In this document: piece by piece, positions 47,783 through 59,470 of the stretch
Layout of the letters: each line of letters opens with the position of its first letter
Numbering within the stretch: the stretch's first letter is position 1
Assembly (NCBI GenBank): GCA_033002965.1
Contig: JAURVB010001852.1
Location: 1-64,000 of the forward strand
Source: Piper betle
Lineage: Eukaryota; Streptophyta; Magnoliopsida; Piperales; Piperaceae
Direction: 5' to 3'
DNA: 64,000 nucleotides
Translations under genes and position numbers: made by a program
The notes under the pieces: generated by a model
What the model was told of the DNA's origin: nothing
Database searches by the model: none
The model's input: the letters and a program-made list of their open reading frames with translations, nothing else

Positions 47783-49268
47783 TGTAAAAATAGTGATTTA
47801 AGTCAGGGTTTTATAGTATGAACCAGTCGGTTCAACCGTTATTTTTAGTCGGGTCAATTTCAAACCACACATTCCGAGCAGAGGTCGGTCTTGTGTTATG
47901 AGCTATGAGAGTCATGTGTGCCCAAGTATATTATGATAACGTCAATAAGACAACATCAAAATGAGTTATCAGAATATATGAGAGTATGCCAGATTTTTCT
48001 TAATTTATTTTAATTAGATCATAAAATTATTTTTAGACCGAATAACACATTAGGACACGTTATGGGCAGTTTGGGTGGGCTATTAGTTATCGAACATGTC
48101 ATTGTAATATTGTGTGGATCATGTTTTATGAGATTTTTCCTTGTTTTTTGGATTTTTAGAATTATTACAAGTTAGTATTATTTTTCTAAAGTCAGAGTCG
48201 AGTCAAGTTTTAATTATGAAACAACCATTCGTTTTTCTCACTCCCATTCGATTTTCTCACCGACCATTCATTTTTCTTACTGACCATTTATTTTTCTCAC
48301 TAACCATTCTTTTTTCTAATCGACCATTTATATTTCTCACCAACCATTCGTTTTTCTCAATGACCACTTGTTTTCTTCCCCCTGACATCTATTTATTCCA
48401 CACCTCCGACACTGTCACATCTAGCCACCACCATCCTCCTCACCCAACTTCCATTAGGTATAGAAATTTATCCAATTTTATTTGATTATTTTATGATTTT
48501 TGTGTGATTGTAAATAGGTGTTTATTTAAATTTAAATGCATGTTAACGAATGATAATAATGAATTAAAGTTGAATTTAAATGCATGTAAATAGATGTTGG
48601 CATTTATGGATTGATGAAGAGTATAGCATTCATGCATTATACTAGGCGTTAGTATTTAGTTTTGATGCATATGTACGGAGTAGGAGCTCGTCGCCTAGGT
48701 GCAAAGATATGCTCAGAGCTTCTACCAGGTCCGTTTAGAACTCGTTTCCTGCTTTGCACTCTATTCTTTTATGTATTGTTTTATTTTTTGGTGGACGAGT
48801 TAAGTGACATTTTATTGGACCTATATATACTTTTATCGAGTTTTTAGTGAGATGAGAGATGGGAAAACCGACTCACACGTACCATGAGCGGGTGTACGTG
48901 CCAGTCAAAGTGGGCTCTACATTAGTTAGTGGGTTGTTTCAGTCCCGAATGATCCTGACAACTCCTATTTTGAGTTCCTCACACCCAGAGAAACATGGAG
49001 GTTTACGGGTACTGTTGAATGTAGCGCATGTCTAGACTTGTTGATCAAAGGGTACTAAAGGTGACTATATAAGAGTGCTCGGTCTTTGTGCTCAAGGCCA
49101 GGAGAATTATGGCGGAAAGGACTGAGCCTAGGATATACTAGTAGTCTCAAGGGACCAGAAAATAGAGAAAATCAGTAGTAAGAGAACAGTCATTTAAGGA
49201 TGCTACCGGGTCTACAACCCAATGGCTCCTCATTAGGTGTCCTTCAGAGAGTTCATGAGAAGTATATA
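47783..49268 (+). repeat. 3' LTR of element F, first part
   Basis: Starts TGTAAAAATAGTG. It lacks about 260 bp of the 5' LTR around the U3 inverted-repeat region. Continues after LTR-D3 at 59471. Confidence 0.85.
48227..48373 (+). repeat. Minisatellite of the F 3' LTR
   Basis: Degenerate CCATTCGTTTTTCTCAC units matching the 5' LTR array. Confidence 0.82.
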
Positions 49269-49906
49269 TATAACACCCCAATTTCGGTTCACTTACAAAC
49301 CGAATTAAAAATGTTATGATCGAGTCATCTTTAAAATTGTTTGTCTATAAGACTCGATTGATAAAATAGATCGAAAAAACCCACTTGATGTCATGGGAAT
49401 GGAAGACATTGTTAAATACGCGTCAAAACACATAAAATATATGTAAAAGTAAAAAATAAATAAATGCGCCAAGCTCAAATGTATGGTAGCATTTATCTGT
49501 CCTTCCACCAAAGTCAGCTCAGGATTTGCAAGACGTATATATATTATATGAAAAGCGTTAGTAACTAGTGTTACTGGTTCAAAAAATAACTAATACAATC
49601 TGGCAAATGGGTATTCTATTGCCCACGAAAACTTATAAACTTCAAGCATTTCCTTCACTGCAAAGTAAGCAAACATATTTAAGCAATTATCGGCTCACAT
49701 GCACGATTAATATTTATATTCATACATACAATGCTTATGCCCTCACATCTTCTATATTTTACCCACCACCGGAACTTGAGTGGCAAAAGGAACAGTTCAG
49801 TTCATGCCACAAATTCCAGAAATGTGTTGCGTTACACAGTATCCTCATACAGCACTACTTCAAGGTTTGAAGGAGTAATAGTGTTGTCCATACATATCTT
49901 CATCCC

Positions 49907-51061
49907 TGTTTGAATATTTTCAATGACGTGCAAGTATACACGGTCGAAACAAGTAATATAATGATAAATTGAGTATCGTCCCACAGGGAGATGAATTTCC
50001 TATAATTAATTAAAGAAAATAAAATGAGGAACAAAACAAAAATAACTGACTTAACTAAATCTAAGTAATAACTTTAAATTAAAAGCAACGATTAAAATTA
50101 TAAAACTCGTTCTAGAGTCGAATTTCCCTTAACATGAATTTAATCTTCATCAAATCTTACTCTTATCTTTTATTCCCTCGGATTGTCGATCTAGGATAAT
50201 TATATGACATGGTGGCTCCCGCTCCTTCATGCTTCTATTATTTTGCCTCAATTTCTACCTCCCGGTGATAATTGATTAATCAACAAAATAATGCATTAAG
50301 ATTTGCCTTACAATCGCATACGGTGTTGTGTATCTTCCGACCACAACGACAAACAAGTCAAAAGACTCGTCGTATGATGAATTACCAATGACTAATCTAA
50401 TTAATTTCTCCCGAAATCTAATTAAACCTCGTGATCTAAGAAATAGGTGATCAATCTATTCTTAGCATTAAGAATATGATAATTCAAACATTCCGATTGA
50501 ATAAAAGAGTAAAAGCTTGAAATAAATTCAATTAAATCATGTTAAGTTCCACTCTTCTCTAGAACGAAATAAAAGACTACTCCATAATAAAAATAGAAAA
50601 CAATATAAAAAAGAAACTAATTTTTACTATGAAAGAGAAAGAAATTACAAAAACTAAAACTACTTCTTTCACTACACTTCGAAGCCAAGAGATGAGATAT
50701 GATAACAACAAATGACCACCCCTTTATATAGAAGTGGAGATACAAGAATTCGAAGAGAGTGTTCACAAATCGACGTAGTCTAATTAATTATAATGTCCCT
50801 TCAAGTTTCCAACTGTTCGACTCCATTGAACACCATAAATTGTAGCCATTGGGTGGGGCCAAGTGTCATGACCAATCAAATCCAAAGCTTAATTTATTCA
50901 TCTTTTTCTGCATTGAAACACCAAAATTAAGCATATCTAATAAAATATTAATTAACTAGAATATAATGAAAAATATCACTAAATTAATAATGTTTATACC
51001 CGAGAAGTACAAAATCATATTAAAAACATGGGTAAATATTATATATTTTAAACACTTAACA
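49907..51061 (-). repeat. 3' LTR of X2
   Basis: TGTTTGAAT on the plus strand (TGTTCGAAT in other copies) to CACTTAACA. Confidence 0.9.
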
Positions 51062-52338
51062 CACCCCCACACTTAAACTTTTGCACGTCCCGAGCAAAAT
51101 ATCATAACAAAGAAAATTTTACTACACAAAAATACTTAGTCCCCATTATGTTCTCATATGATTCTCAATCAAACCCTCAAGAGTCAACAAGATGTCAATC
51201 AAATCAGAAATTCCCTTTCATCAATCACATCCAAAAGAAAGCTCTCTGTGTGTGTGTGATAGTCCATTGGCTTATCATTCTCATCTGCAACCAAGAGAAT
51301 ACAATCAAGTACATGCTTAAATATGTTTACCTTTCGCTCCCATCTCCACTAATATAGGTAATGCCAATTAATGGAATCAATAGGTCTTTATAGGTTGTAA
51401 CGGGGCCAGGGGCTAGGGACCAAAAATCGGATAAATAAGATAGAAAAATCAGAGGCTAATATGCACCCTAGAATTAAAAATCCTTTCTAAATCCTGACAT
51501 ATATGTACAACAAATCCCCAAGCAATATGACACAAACTTCCTTAAATGTAGTATCGAGTTGACCCAATATAAGAACTAACTTTGCTTTGATTTTCCATTG
51601 ACTACCTACTACTTTTTCTTTTTCTCTTTTCTTTCAAACCAGTGGAAGACTCTTGCTTCATCTTGTATTTACTGGTGGAGGATCATTGCCTCATCTTTTT
51701 CTTTTCTTCTTTTTTTTTCTTTGTTTTTCTTCTCTCTTTTTTTTACAAAGCAAAGTGCCAGGATAGTCCACACTATTCACTCAATCCCCACTCTATAACA
51801 CGCAATGCCTTCCCCCTATACTACTCAAAATTTCATCCTTGTTAGAATTTGGAACGAATTCAAAACACTAGGGTGCTAGGACTCAAGCAGCAAGATATAT
51901 TTTCAATAAAAAGGCCAAGGCTAAAATAAGGGTAATCAAACAAATATGTATAATAAAGGCCATGAAATTGTGTACAGAGGATAATTCATATTAGGTAGGC
52001 TTGAAGAAAGGCCCAGACTCATCAAAAAGAAATGCCTATATCATTTTCCATCTACATGGCAAGCCAAATATTTCGCCTCGAAAGTCGCTAGGGCAAATTC
52101 TAAAAGTCATGACCATCATGTACAATCCTTATTGCAAAACATTCATCGAAATCATCTAAACCAAAGGATTGTGAAAATAATATAAGGTAGAGAACCAACT
52201 CTCAAATGTAATCTTTTACTCAGTTCATCCCTCATATCATTTAATCAAGTTTTCTCAAGAAAGGTAAGACTAATTCACATGTATCTATCATTGAACCAAG
52301 AGACTAAAATGCCATTGCATAATAAAATTTTTACACTA

Positions 52339-52380
<42 letters not shown>

Positions 52381-52620
52381 AAATCTAAACATGAGTCAAG
52401 AATGAACAATATGCATAAAATTAAGGCATCACCCCCAAACTTAAAGTAAGCATTGTCCTCAAAAATAAAAATAAGGAGAAAGAAGTGAAAGAGAACTCCC
52501 TCAACCAATTAGTCGGTGGATGATTATCATGAATAACTGAATTTGCACTTGACCCATGCTACAAAATAAAAAAAATATTTAAAAAAATCTACAAATAAAA
52601 ATAAACTTTTAAAATAAATC
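51062..52620 (-). other. Non-coding 3' region of X2
   Basis: Starts (minus-strand end) with a purine-rich tract beside the LTR. A (TA)n microsatellite is at 52343-52378. I see no gene; T-rich ORFs at 51598-51845 are low-complexity. Confidence 0.7.
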
Positions 52621-52862
52621 ACTTGGGTTGCCTCCCAAGAAGCGCTTGGTTTAACATCTACAGCCCGACCATCTTGATAATCTCCAAAATAGGTGGTACT
52701 TCAACTGATGGCAGCAATTTGTGGAATGGTAGATCTAAAGGTTCCACAACTCTAAATCTTCTAGGCTAGATCGGTTGCGAATCTAATACTTTAACCATTT
52801 CTTCCACATCAATATCTTCTTCACAAAGAGAATTTATGGCTTTATGTAATGAATCACTCAAC
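52621..52862 (-). pseudogene. Post-protease linker and end-of-pol tail of X2
   Basis: Minus-strand sequence continues the protease reading region interrupted at 53757. It includes INSLCEEDIDVEE and PSVEVPPILEIIK, which normally precede RT, then joins at once to the LLGGNP/GRQP-type end-of-pol sequence (52621-52670). A stop follows CEEDID...SQPI. The junction equals that of X1. Confidence 0.78.
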
Positions 52863-52934
52863 CTTTGTAGTATAGTGGTAAGTATTCCCCTTGTCACGCC
52901 GGTGACCTAGGTTCGATCCTCGGCAATGGCGCCA
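52863..52934 (+). ncRNA. tRNA-Asp(GTC)-derived sequence with 3' CCA, non-functional
   Basis: TTGTAGTATAGTGGTAAGTA is the D-arm half, CTTGTCAC the anticodon loop with GTC, GGTTCGATCC the T-arm, and GGCGCCA the acceptor 3' end including CCA. Plant nuclear tRNA genes do not encode CCA, so a mature tRNA was copied. One base is missing and others are changed in the anticodon stem, and about two 5' bases are replaced. It directly precedes reverse-oriented X-LTR sequence. Confidence 0.85.
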
Positions 52935-53757
52935 AAAGTTGTTCGAATATTTTCAATGACGTGCAAGTATACACGATCAAAACAAGTAATATAATGATAA
53001 ATCGAGTATCATCCCATAGGGAGATGAATTTCCTATAATTAACTAAAGAAATAAAATGAGGAGCAAAACAAAAATAACTGACATAACTAAATCTAAGTAA
53101 TAACATTAAATTAAAAGCGAAGTCAAAATCATAAAACTCGTTCTAGAGTCAAATTTCCTTAACATGAATTTAATCTTCATCAAATCTTACTCTTATCTTT
53201 TATTCCCTCGGATTGTCGATCTAGGATAATTATATGACATGGTGGCTCCCGCTCCTTGATGCTTCTATTATTTTGCCTCAATTTCTACCTCTTGGTAATA
53301 ATTGATTAATCAACAAAATAATGCATTATGATTTGCCTTTGCAATCGCATACGGTGTTGTGTATCTCCAGACCACAATGACAAACAAGTCAAAAGACTCG
53401 TCGTATGATGAATTACCAATGACTAATCTAATTAATTTTCTCCCGAAATCTAATTAAACCTCGTGATCTAAGAAATAGGTGATCAATCTGTTCTTAGCAT
53501 TAAGAATATGATAATTCAAACATTTTGATTGAATAAAAGAGTAAAAGCTTGAAATAAATTAGATTAAATCATGTTAAGCTTCACTCTTCTCTAAAACGAA
53601 ACAAAAACTACTCCATAATAAAAATAGAAAAAAATATAAAAAAGAAACTAATTTGTACTATCAAAGAGAAAGAAATTACAAACACTAAAAACTACTTCTT
53701 TCACTACACTTCGAAGCCAAGAGATGAGATATGATAGCAACAAATGACCACCCCTTT
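52863..53757 (+). mobile_element. tRNA-Asp plus LTR chimera: fossil minus-strand strong-stop DNA
   Basis: tRNA-Asp with CCA (52863-52934), spacer AAAGT (52935-52939), then the 3' end of an X-family LTR in reverse (52940 to 53750-53757, about 815 bp). This is the exact order of a tRNA primer extended through the PBS-proximal spacer, U5 and R. It lies in the protease-linker region of X2. X1 (35268-35310) shows the intact site. CCTTTGTA flanks both sides, partly through similarity to the tRNA 5' end. Confidence 0.8.
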
Positions 53758-54872
53758 GTACATTATTTTATCAGATATTTTAATTTTTGAACAATCATAT
53801 GTTTCATCCGGGCAATTCATGGATTTAAAGATGTTGAATGTGACACAATCGTTGTTTACTCTAAGTGTAAGTTTTCCAGCAGCTACGTCAATTAATGTTC
53901 TCCCAGTTGCTAAGAAACCTCTCCCGACAATGAGTGGTATATTGTCATTCCTTCCTTCCATTTCAAGCACTACAAAATCTGTAGGAAAGATAAACTTGTC
54001 AACCTTTATTAAAACATCTTCAATGTCTCCTTTAGGATATACCAATGATCGATCAGCCAACTGAAGTGTGATGTTGGTAGGAGCAATATCCTTGATTCCT
54101 AACCTTTTGAAAAGAGAAAAAGGCATAAGATTAATTGCTAGAACCTAAGTCACATAAAGCATTACAATGGACATTTCCTCCAATTGAACGTGGAATCACA
54201 AATTTTCCTGGGTCTTTTATCTTAGGAGGTAGTTTTCTTTGGAGGACAACACTACATTCCTCTGTCATAGCTACAACTTCATTGTAATATACTCTCCTTT
54301 TCTTTGCTAAAATATCCTTCAAGTATTTTACATAACTAGGCATCTGGTCAAGTGCTTCAGCAAAAGGTATGTTAATTTGTAATTTCTTAAATATATCAAG
54401 AAATTTTTTAAAATATTTTTCATCACTTTGTTTCCTCAATCTAGAAGGAAATGGTACCTTTTCTTCGACCTCATCTACAAGTACTTCATCTTTTTCTTTC
54501 CCTTTGCTTCCGAGTAAGCTAACCAATGTATTGGGTTCACGTTCGTTGCTAGGCTTATCATCTTTTTCCCTAACTTAATTGGGTTGAACTGGTTCTTGTA
54601 AAGTAATACCAGTCCAGGTTGTTATAGCTTTGCAATGCTCTTGACCATCATTCCTTGGTTGTTCTTATTGGCTAGGAAGTACATGCTTGGGTCGCTCACT
54701 TGGTTCCTTGTTTAATTGCACCATAACTTGTTGCATAAATTGTTGTTGTTGCCGATTCTGCATAAATTATTGCATAGTTTGTTGCATGAAATTGAACATT
54801 TGGATCAAATCCGGTTGTTGTGGTTGAAAAGAAAGTGAAGGAGGTCGAGAATGTGATGGTGGTGGTGGTGGA
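53758..54872 (-). pseudogene. Athila-type protease and preceding hinge of X2
   Basis: Hinge frame 54131-54526 (FPSRLRKQSDEKYFKKFLDI, MPSYVKYLKDILAKKRR, CSVVLQRKLPPKIKDPG) ends at the catalytic DLGSSN motif, where an extra A shifts the frame. The protease core then runs from MPFSLFKRLGI at 54126 through LQLADRSLVYPKG, KVDKFIFPTDFVVLEMEGR and IPLIVGRGFLATGRTLIDV to MYKG at 53758. There the strong-stop insertion begins and adds unrelated residues. Repeated TTGTTG codons lie near 54740. The product would cleave gag; the copy is broken twice. Confidence 0.86.
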
Positions 54873-56032
54873 TTAGTGGGAACAGCAACCAGCTTGTGGA
54901 GAATTATTCCATGAAAAGTTGGGGTTATTGCGCCAGCCCGCATTGTAGGTGTTGGAATAGCGATTGTTGTTTATATTATAGTTGCCTACGTAGTTAACTT
55001 GATCTGTTGTACATTGACCTGTAGAATGTCCTTGTCCACACCATTCACACCTTGGCTCCACAGCCTTAACATGTCTCTGTATATTAAGAATTTGAACTTG
55101 ATTAGCTAAAGCACTAACCTGAGTAGATAAAGTAGTAAGTGCATCTAATTCTAAAACTCCGGTAGTCCTTCTTGGATGCCTTTCTTGTGTGGCATGATGG
55201 TTGCTAGGAACCATTAATTCTAGCAATTGGAAAGCTTCATGTGTGCTCTCCCTAAGAAATGATCCATTGGCCGCCGCATCAACTATGTTGTTTGTAAGCC
55301 CCAACAACCCGTTATAAAAAGTTTGGAGTTGCATCCATCTTTCTATACCATGGTTGGGACACTTTTTTAACAATTCTTTATATCTTTCCCATGCCTCAAA
55401 GAGAGACTCACCATCAAACTGCAAAAAAGATAAAATTTTATTACGTAATCTAGCAGTTTTAGAAGGTCGAAAACATTTTAACAAAAATTTTTAGATAATT
55501 CATCCCAACTGGTTATTGAATCTAATGATGACAACCATTCTTTCGCACTTCCTATTAATGAGAATGGAAATAAGCGAAGGCGGAGAACATCATCAAAGAC
55601 ACCTGGTTGCTTATACATATCACAAACCGATAAGAAATCCATGATATGCCTATTAGGATTTTCATTAGGCAACCCACTAAATTGTCCTATGGTTTGTAAC
55701 ATGTTAAATAAAACTGGTTTGAGCTCGAAGTGGGTCACATCCACCGGTGGTGCAATAATACTAGGTTGTAACCCTCTTGCAAGAGGTACAACCCAATCTT
55801 GGATTGCCCCATTGTCATCATTAGCTACTGCTACAATTGGTGGAAATGGAGGCATTTGTTGTTGTTGTGGGTCCATGGCTTCTTCTTCTATGGCTTCTTG
55901 TGCACTTCTTCCAGCGGCACGCAAGTTTCTCAAAGTCCTTTCAATCTCTAGATCATAAGAAAACAAAGGTGACTGCACCAATCGATGCATAAACAAATGA
56001 TAACAAATAAATGATATCAAGGAAGAAGGCAA
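54873..56032 (-). pseudogene. gag: Athila-type gag of X2, one frameshift
   Basis: Frame 55478-56032 carries the N-terminal region (MDPQQQQ start at 55876; FNMLQTIGQFSG; FDDVLRLRLFPFSLIGSAKEW). An extra A near 55485 shifts to frame 54873-55484, with PSKTARLRNKILSFLQFDG, EAWERYKELLKKCPNHG, WMQLQTFYNGL and the zinc knuckle CEWCGQGHSTGQC (near 55030-55070). Without the single base the gag would be continuous, so decay is recent. Motif order is typical of Athila. As the structural protein it could package the element's RNA if the enzymes came from a partner. Confidence 0.88.
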
Positions 56033-56143
56033 TGATATAGTTTTTTTTCTTTAAAAATAATAATAATAATCAGACACTAAAATCTAAAAAGAAAAGAAAA
56101 ACACTCAAAATTCTAATCCTAAATTAATTAAGAAAATTCGGTC

Positions 56144-56161
56144 TCCCCAGCAACAGCGCCA
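56144..56161 (-). promoter_or_regulatory. PBS of X2 (tRNA-Asp)
   Basis: The reverse complement reads TGGCGCTGTTGCTGGGGA, complementary to the 3' end of tRNA-Asp with small differences. It is separated from the LTR by AGTTTT-type spacer. It matches the tRNA for the PBS length only, unlike the insert at 52863. Confidence 0.88.
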
Positions 56162-56167
56162 AAAACT

Positions 56168-57322
56168 TGTTCGAATATTTTCAATGACGTGCAAATATAC
56201 ACGGTCAAAATAAGTAATATAATGATAAAATTGAGTATCGTCCCACAGGGAGTTGAATTTCCTATAATTAATTAAAGAAAATAAAATGAGGAACAAAACA
56301 AAAATAACTGACTTAACTAAATCTAAGTAATAACTTTAAATTAAAAGCAACGTTAAAATTATAAAACTCGTTATAGAGTCGAATTTCCCTTAACATGAAT
56401 TTAATCTTCATCAAATCTTACTCTTATCTTTTATTCCCTCGGATTGTCGATCTAGGATAATTATATGACATGGTGGCTCCCACTCCTTCATGTTTCTATT
56501 ATTTTGCCTCAATTTCTACCTCCCGGTGATAATTGATTAATCAACAAAATAATGTATTAAGAATTGCCTTACAATCGCATACGGTGTTGTGTATCTTCCG
56601 ACCACAACGACAAACAAGTCAAAAGACTCGTCGTATGATGAATTATCAATAACTAATCTAATTAATTTCTCCCGAAATCTAATTAAACCTCGTGATCTAA
56701 GAAATAGGTGTTCAATCTATTCTTAGCATTAAGAATATGATAATTCAAACATTCCGATTGAATAAAAGAGTAAAAGCTTGAAATAAATTCAATTAAATCA
56801 TGTTAAGTTCCACTCTTCTCTAGAACGAAATAAAAGACTACTCCATAATAAAAATAGAAAACAATATAAAGAAGGAACTAATTTTTATTATGAAAGAGAA
56901 AGAAATTACAAAAACTAAAACTACTTCTTTCACTAAACTTCGTAGCCAAGAGATGAGATATAATAACAACAAATGACCACCCCTTTATATAGAAGTGGAG
57001 ATAGAAGAAGTCGAAGAGAGTGTTCACAAATCGACGTAGTCTAATTAGTTATAATGTCCATTCAAGTTTCCAACTGTTCGACTCCATTGAACACCATAAC
57101 TTGTAGCCATTGGGTGGGGCCAAGTGTCATGACCAATCAAATCTAAAGCTTAATTTATTCATCTTTTTCTGCATTGAAACACCAAAATTAAGCATATCTA
57201 ATAAAATATTAATTAACTAGAATATAATGAAAAATATCACTAAATTAATAATGTTTATACCTGAGAAGTACAAAATTATATTAAAAACATGGGTAAATAT
57301 TATATATTTTAAACGCTTAACA
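56168..57322 (-). repeat. 5' LTR of X2
   Basis: TATATAAA complement is at 56984-56991. The strong-stop fossil ends at the equivalent of 56978-56986, next to this TATA. Confidence 0.9.
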
Positions 57323-57876
57323 GTCCCACTCATTCTCTTGTTCGTGAAATCTAGAAAAATATGCATACTTATATAATAGGCTAAGGAAAGAGGCTTGTAT
57401 CATAAATTTCTTGAGCTTAAGTTCGAAAACCAATAAAGGATCTCATCCTTGTAGTTTTATTAAACACGTGCAGAAAACACGGCTAAATAGCTCGACATCG
57501 CAGAGGTCCGACAAAACACCACTGATGCTACCCCATGTATAAAAAATGACTAAACACTACGCGCAAGGAGTCAAGCAGAGAGGGAGAGTTCTATGGACCT
57601 GTGATCCATGCTCCAAGCGTATCTGCACATCTACGGCGAGCTCAAACTCCAAGACCTACATCAGAACCCATTGCTAAGTAAAAAATAATATCTCTATATG
57701 ATGCATTTTCGTGGTGTGTGCTCACATTATCAATACAACCTAATAAAGAAAATAGTGCTAACCAGGCTACAACTAAACACCTGGCACGCAAATTGAGACA
57801 TAATCATAATTAATATACAAATAAATACACACATAGATAATTAGGTAAATAATAAATACATAAACAAACAAATAGA

Positions 57877-57877
57877 T

Positions 57878-57909
<32 letters not shown>
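57877..57909. repeat. (TA)n microsatellite in LTR-D3
   Basis: Uninterrupted TA units, with an AAATA-rich run near 58040-58063. It lies in the 850-bp block missing from LTR-D1. Confidence 0.85.
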
Positions 57910-57912
<3 letters not shown>

Positions 57913-59470
57913 ATACACACAACTTAGTAACATAATAAGACTAATGTTAATAAGTAAATATAATATTAGTAATAACAAATAATCATGTAAACATTCATCA
58001 CATACGATAAACATATAAATTAAATAAATGAGCAATAAAGAATGAATAAATAAATAAATAATAAGGAAAAATAATCATAACATCTACACATGCTAAGTCA
58101 TGTGAATATGCATCTAAACTAATATAAAGGTTCTCTAATTATCAAAAGTGGTGTAAGAACTAACGAAAATGGTTCAAAAGTGAGCTGCATCAGACAGAAC
58201 GAAGCTGAACCAGACCGAACCAAATGGGGTAACCAACCCATTCTAGGATAACTAGAAAATAGGCTAGGTTGGTTGGGTAGGCCTGACTTAGACGGGTGGA
58301 CTCAGACATGGGCTGGTGGGCCCAAACGCAGGTAGGCGGACGGGGATGTAGGCAGATGCAGATGTAGGCAGGGGAGTGCAGATAGGAACGCTAGCGGAAG
58401 ACGTGATCATGATCAAACTGGTGGTGATGATATGCAGAGTCTGGCCACTGGCTAGCAAGAAAACAACATGAAAGGGGGTAGATTGTCACCGGGTGCGGCA
58501 ACATCGTCGGCGACAATCACGACCATGGCGGTCATCGTGGGTTGTCACAAAATGGAGATCTCAGCAAATAGAAGCTGTGTGGGTGGTCAAACTGGCTGGA
58601 AGTGGCTTGCTGGCGCTGGAAAATGTTCTGAAAGGGTGGCGGTGGCAGCAGCAAAAATCGATAGCAAAAACATTGTCGCCGGCAGTGACTACAATGGCTC
58701 CATTGGCGATCGTGGGTACGGACTAATAGCCGGCCAAGAAGTGGTCACGGTCGTACCGATTCGGTAGCCCGAGGCAAGGCGAAAACTCGTCGGCGGTGAG
58801 CCGAAGTGGTGACGGCGTGTGTAAATTCTAAAATTGTGAAAAATCTCAAGATATATAACATGGTGAAGCCAAGGCTGATGTGGACAGCTAAGATCTTGCC
58901 ATGTGGCACGATCTAAAAGTCCGACAACCCTTGGTCAAGTGGAACCTACCTATGGGTATGTGTAATATACATATAGATAGAAAGCTCGATTCGAGACCGT
59001 CTAGAGTCGAAAATGACTCGAGTCCTAAAAATGAATCAATAGGCGGGAATTGAGGCAAGAAGGCTAAATGGGCCATAAACCCTGAACTCAATCAAGTTGG
59101 GCCCATAGGGGCACAATCTATTGATCTGAAATTCCTATGCTGCATGTAAATGAAATACCCATAAAATTCCAAACGGATACTAAACGCTTCAACGACATTG
59201 ATCTAGGCCTAAAATCTTGGCTAACTCTTAAAAACCATATGTATACCTAGTGTATACACTGACAACTCATGCTCTACTGTATCATAACTGAAACCATCAT
59301 ATGCATGTAGGGTATACACACCCTCCATAAAATGCTCATATGGGCATCTGAGCATCATACTCGTATTCTCAAAATTGTTCTGGTTCGAGCTCACTCGAAT
59401 TGACTCAAGGCTGGCCCGATCTGGGAACCTACAAGCAGGTAAAAACATAACCCAAAACTAGGGTTTTACA

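Larger units (their letters stand above)
49907..57322 (-). mobile_element. X2: complete non-autonomous Athila-like element
   Basis: LTRs 49907-51061 and 56168-57322 are both 1155 bp. In the first 230 bp compared by eye they differ at about eight positions, so this is among the younger insertions here. Flanks ATCCC (49902-49906) and GTCCC (57323-57327) give a TSD with one change; LTR-D1 shows the uninterrupted site near 18043. Minus-strand order: 5' LTR, tRNA-Asp PBS, gag, protease, end-of-pol tail, long non-coding 3' region, purine tract, 3' LTR. RT to integrase are deleted at the same point as in X1. Confidence 0.9.
49269..59470 (-). mobile_element. LTR-D3: reverse solo LTR of family D, containing X2
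   Basis: The two parts (49269-49906 and 57323-59470) form a 2.8-kb LTR with ends TATAACACCCC (plus strand, left) and GGGTTTTACA (right). Flanks ATATA (49264-49268) and ATATG (59471-59475) are a TSD with one G-to-A change; the 5' LTR of F shows the empty site AGTATATGAATG. No internal region is present, so it is a solo LTR. The ORFs at 58468-58767 are LTR sequence. Confidence 0.85.

Noticed and set aside
52863..52934. Functional tRNA-Asp gene
   Set aside because: It encodes CCA, has a base missing in the anticodon stem, lacks an intact 5' acceptor strand and runs straight into LTR sequence. It fits a copied primer, not a gene.
58468..58767. 99-aa ORF
   Set aside because: It sits in LTR-D3, and the collinear part of LTR-D1 (26490-26660) does not keep it.
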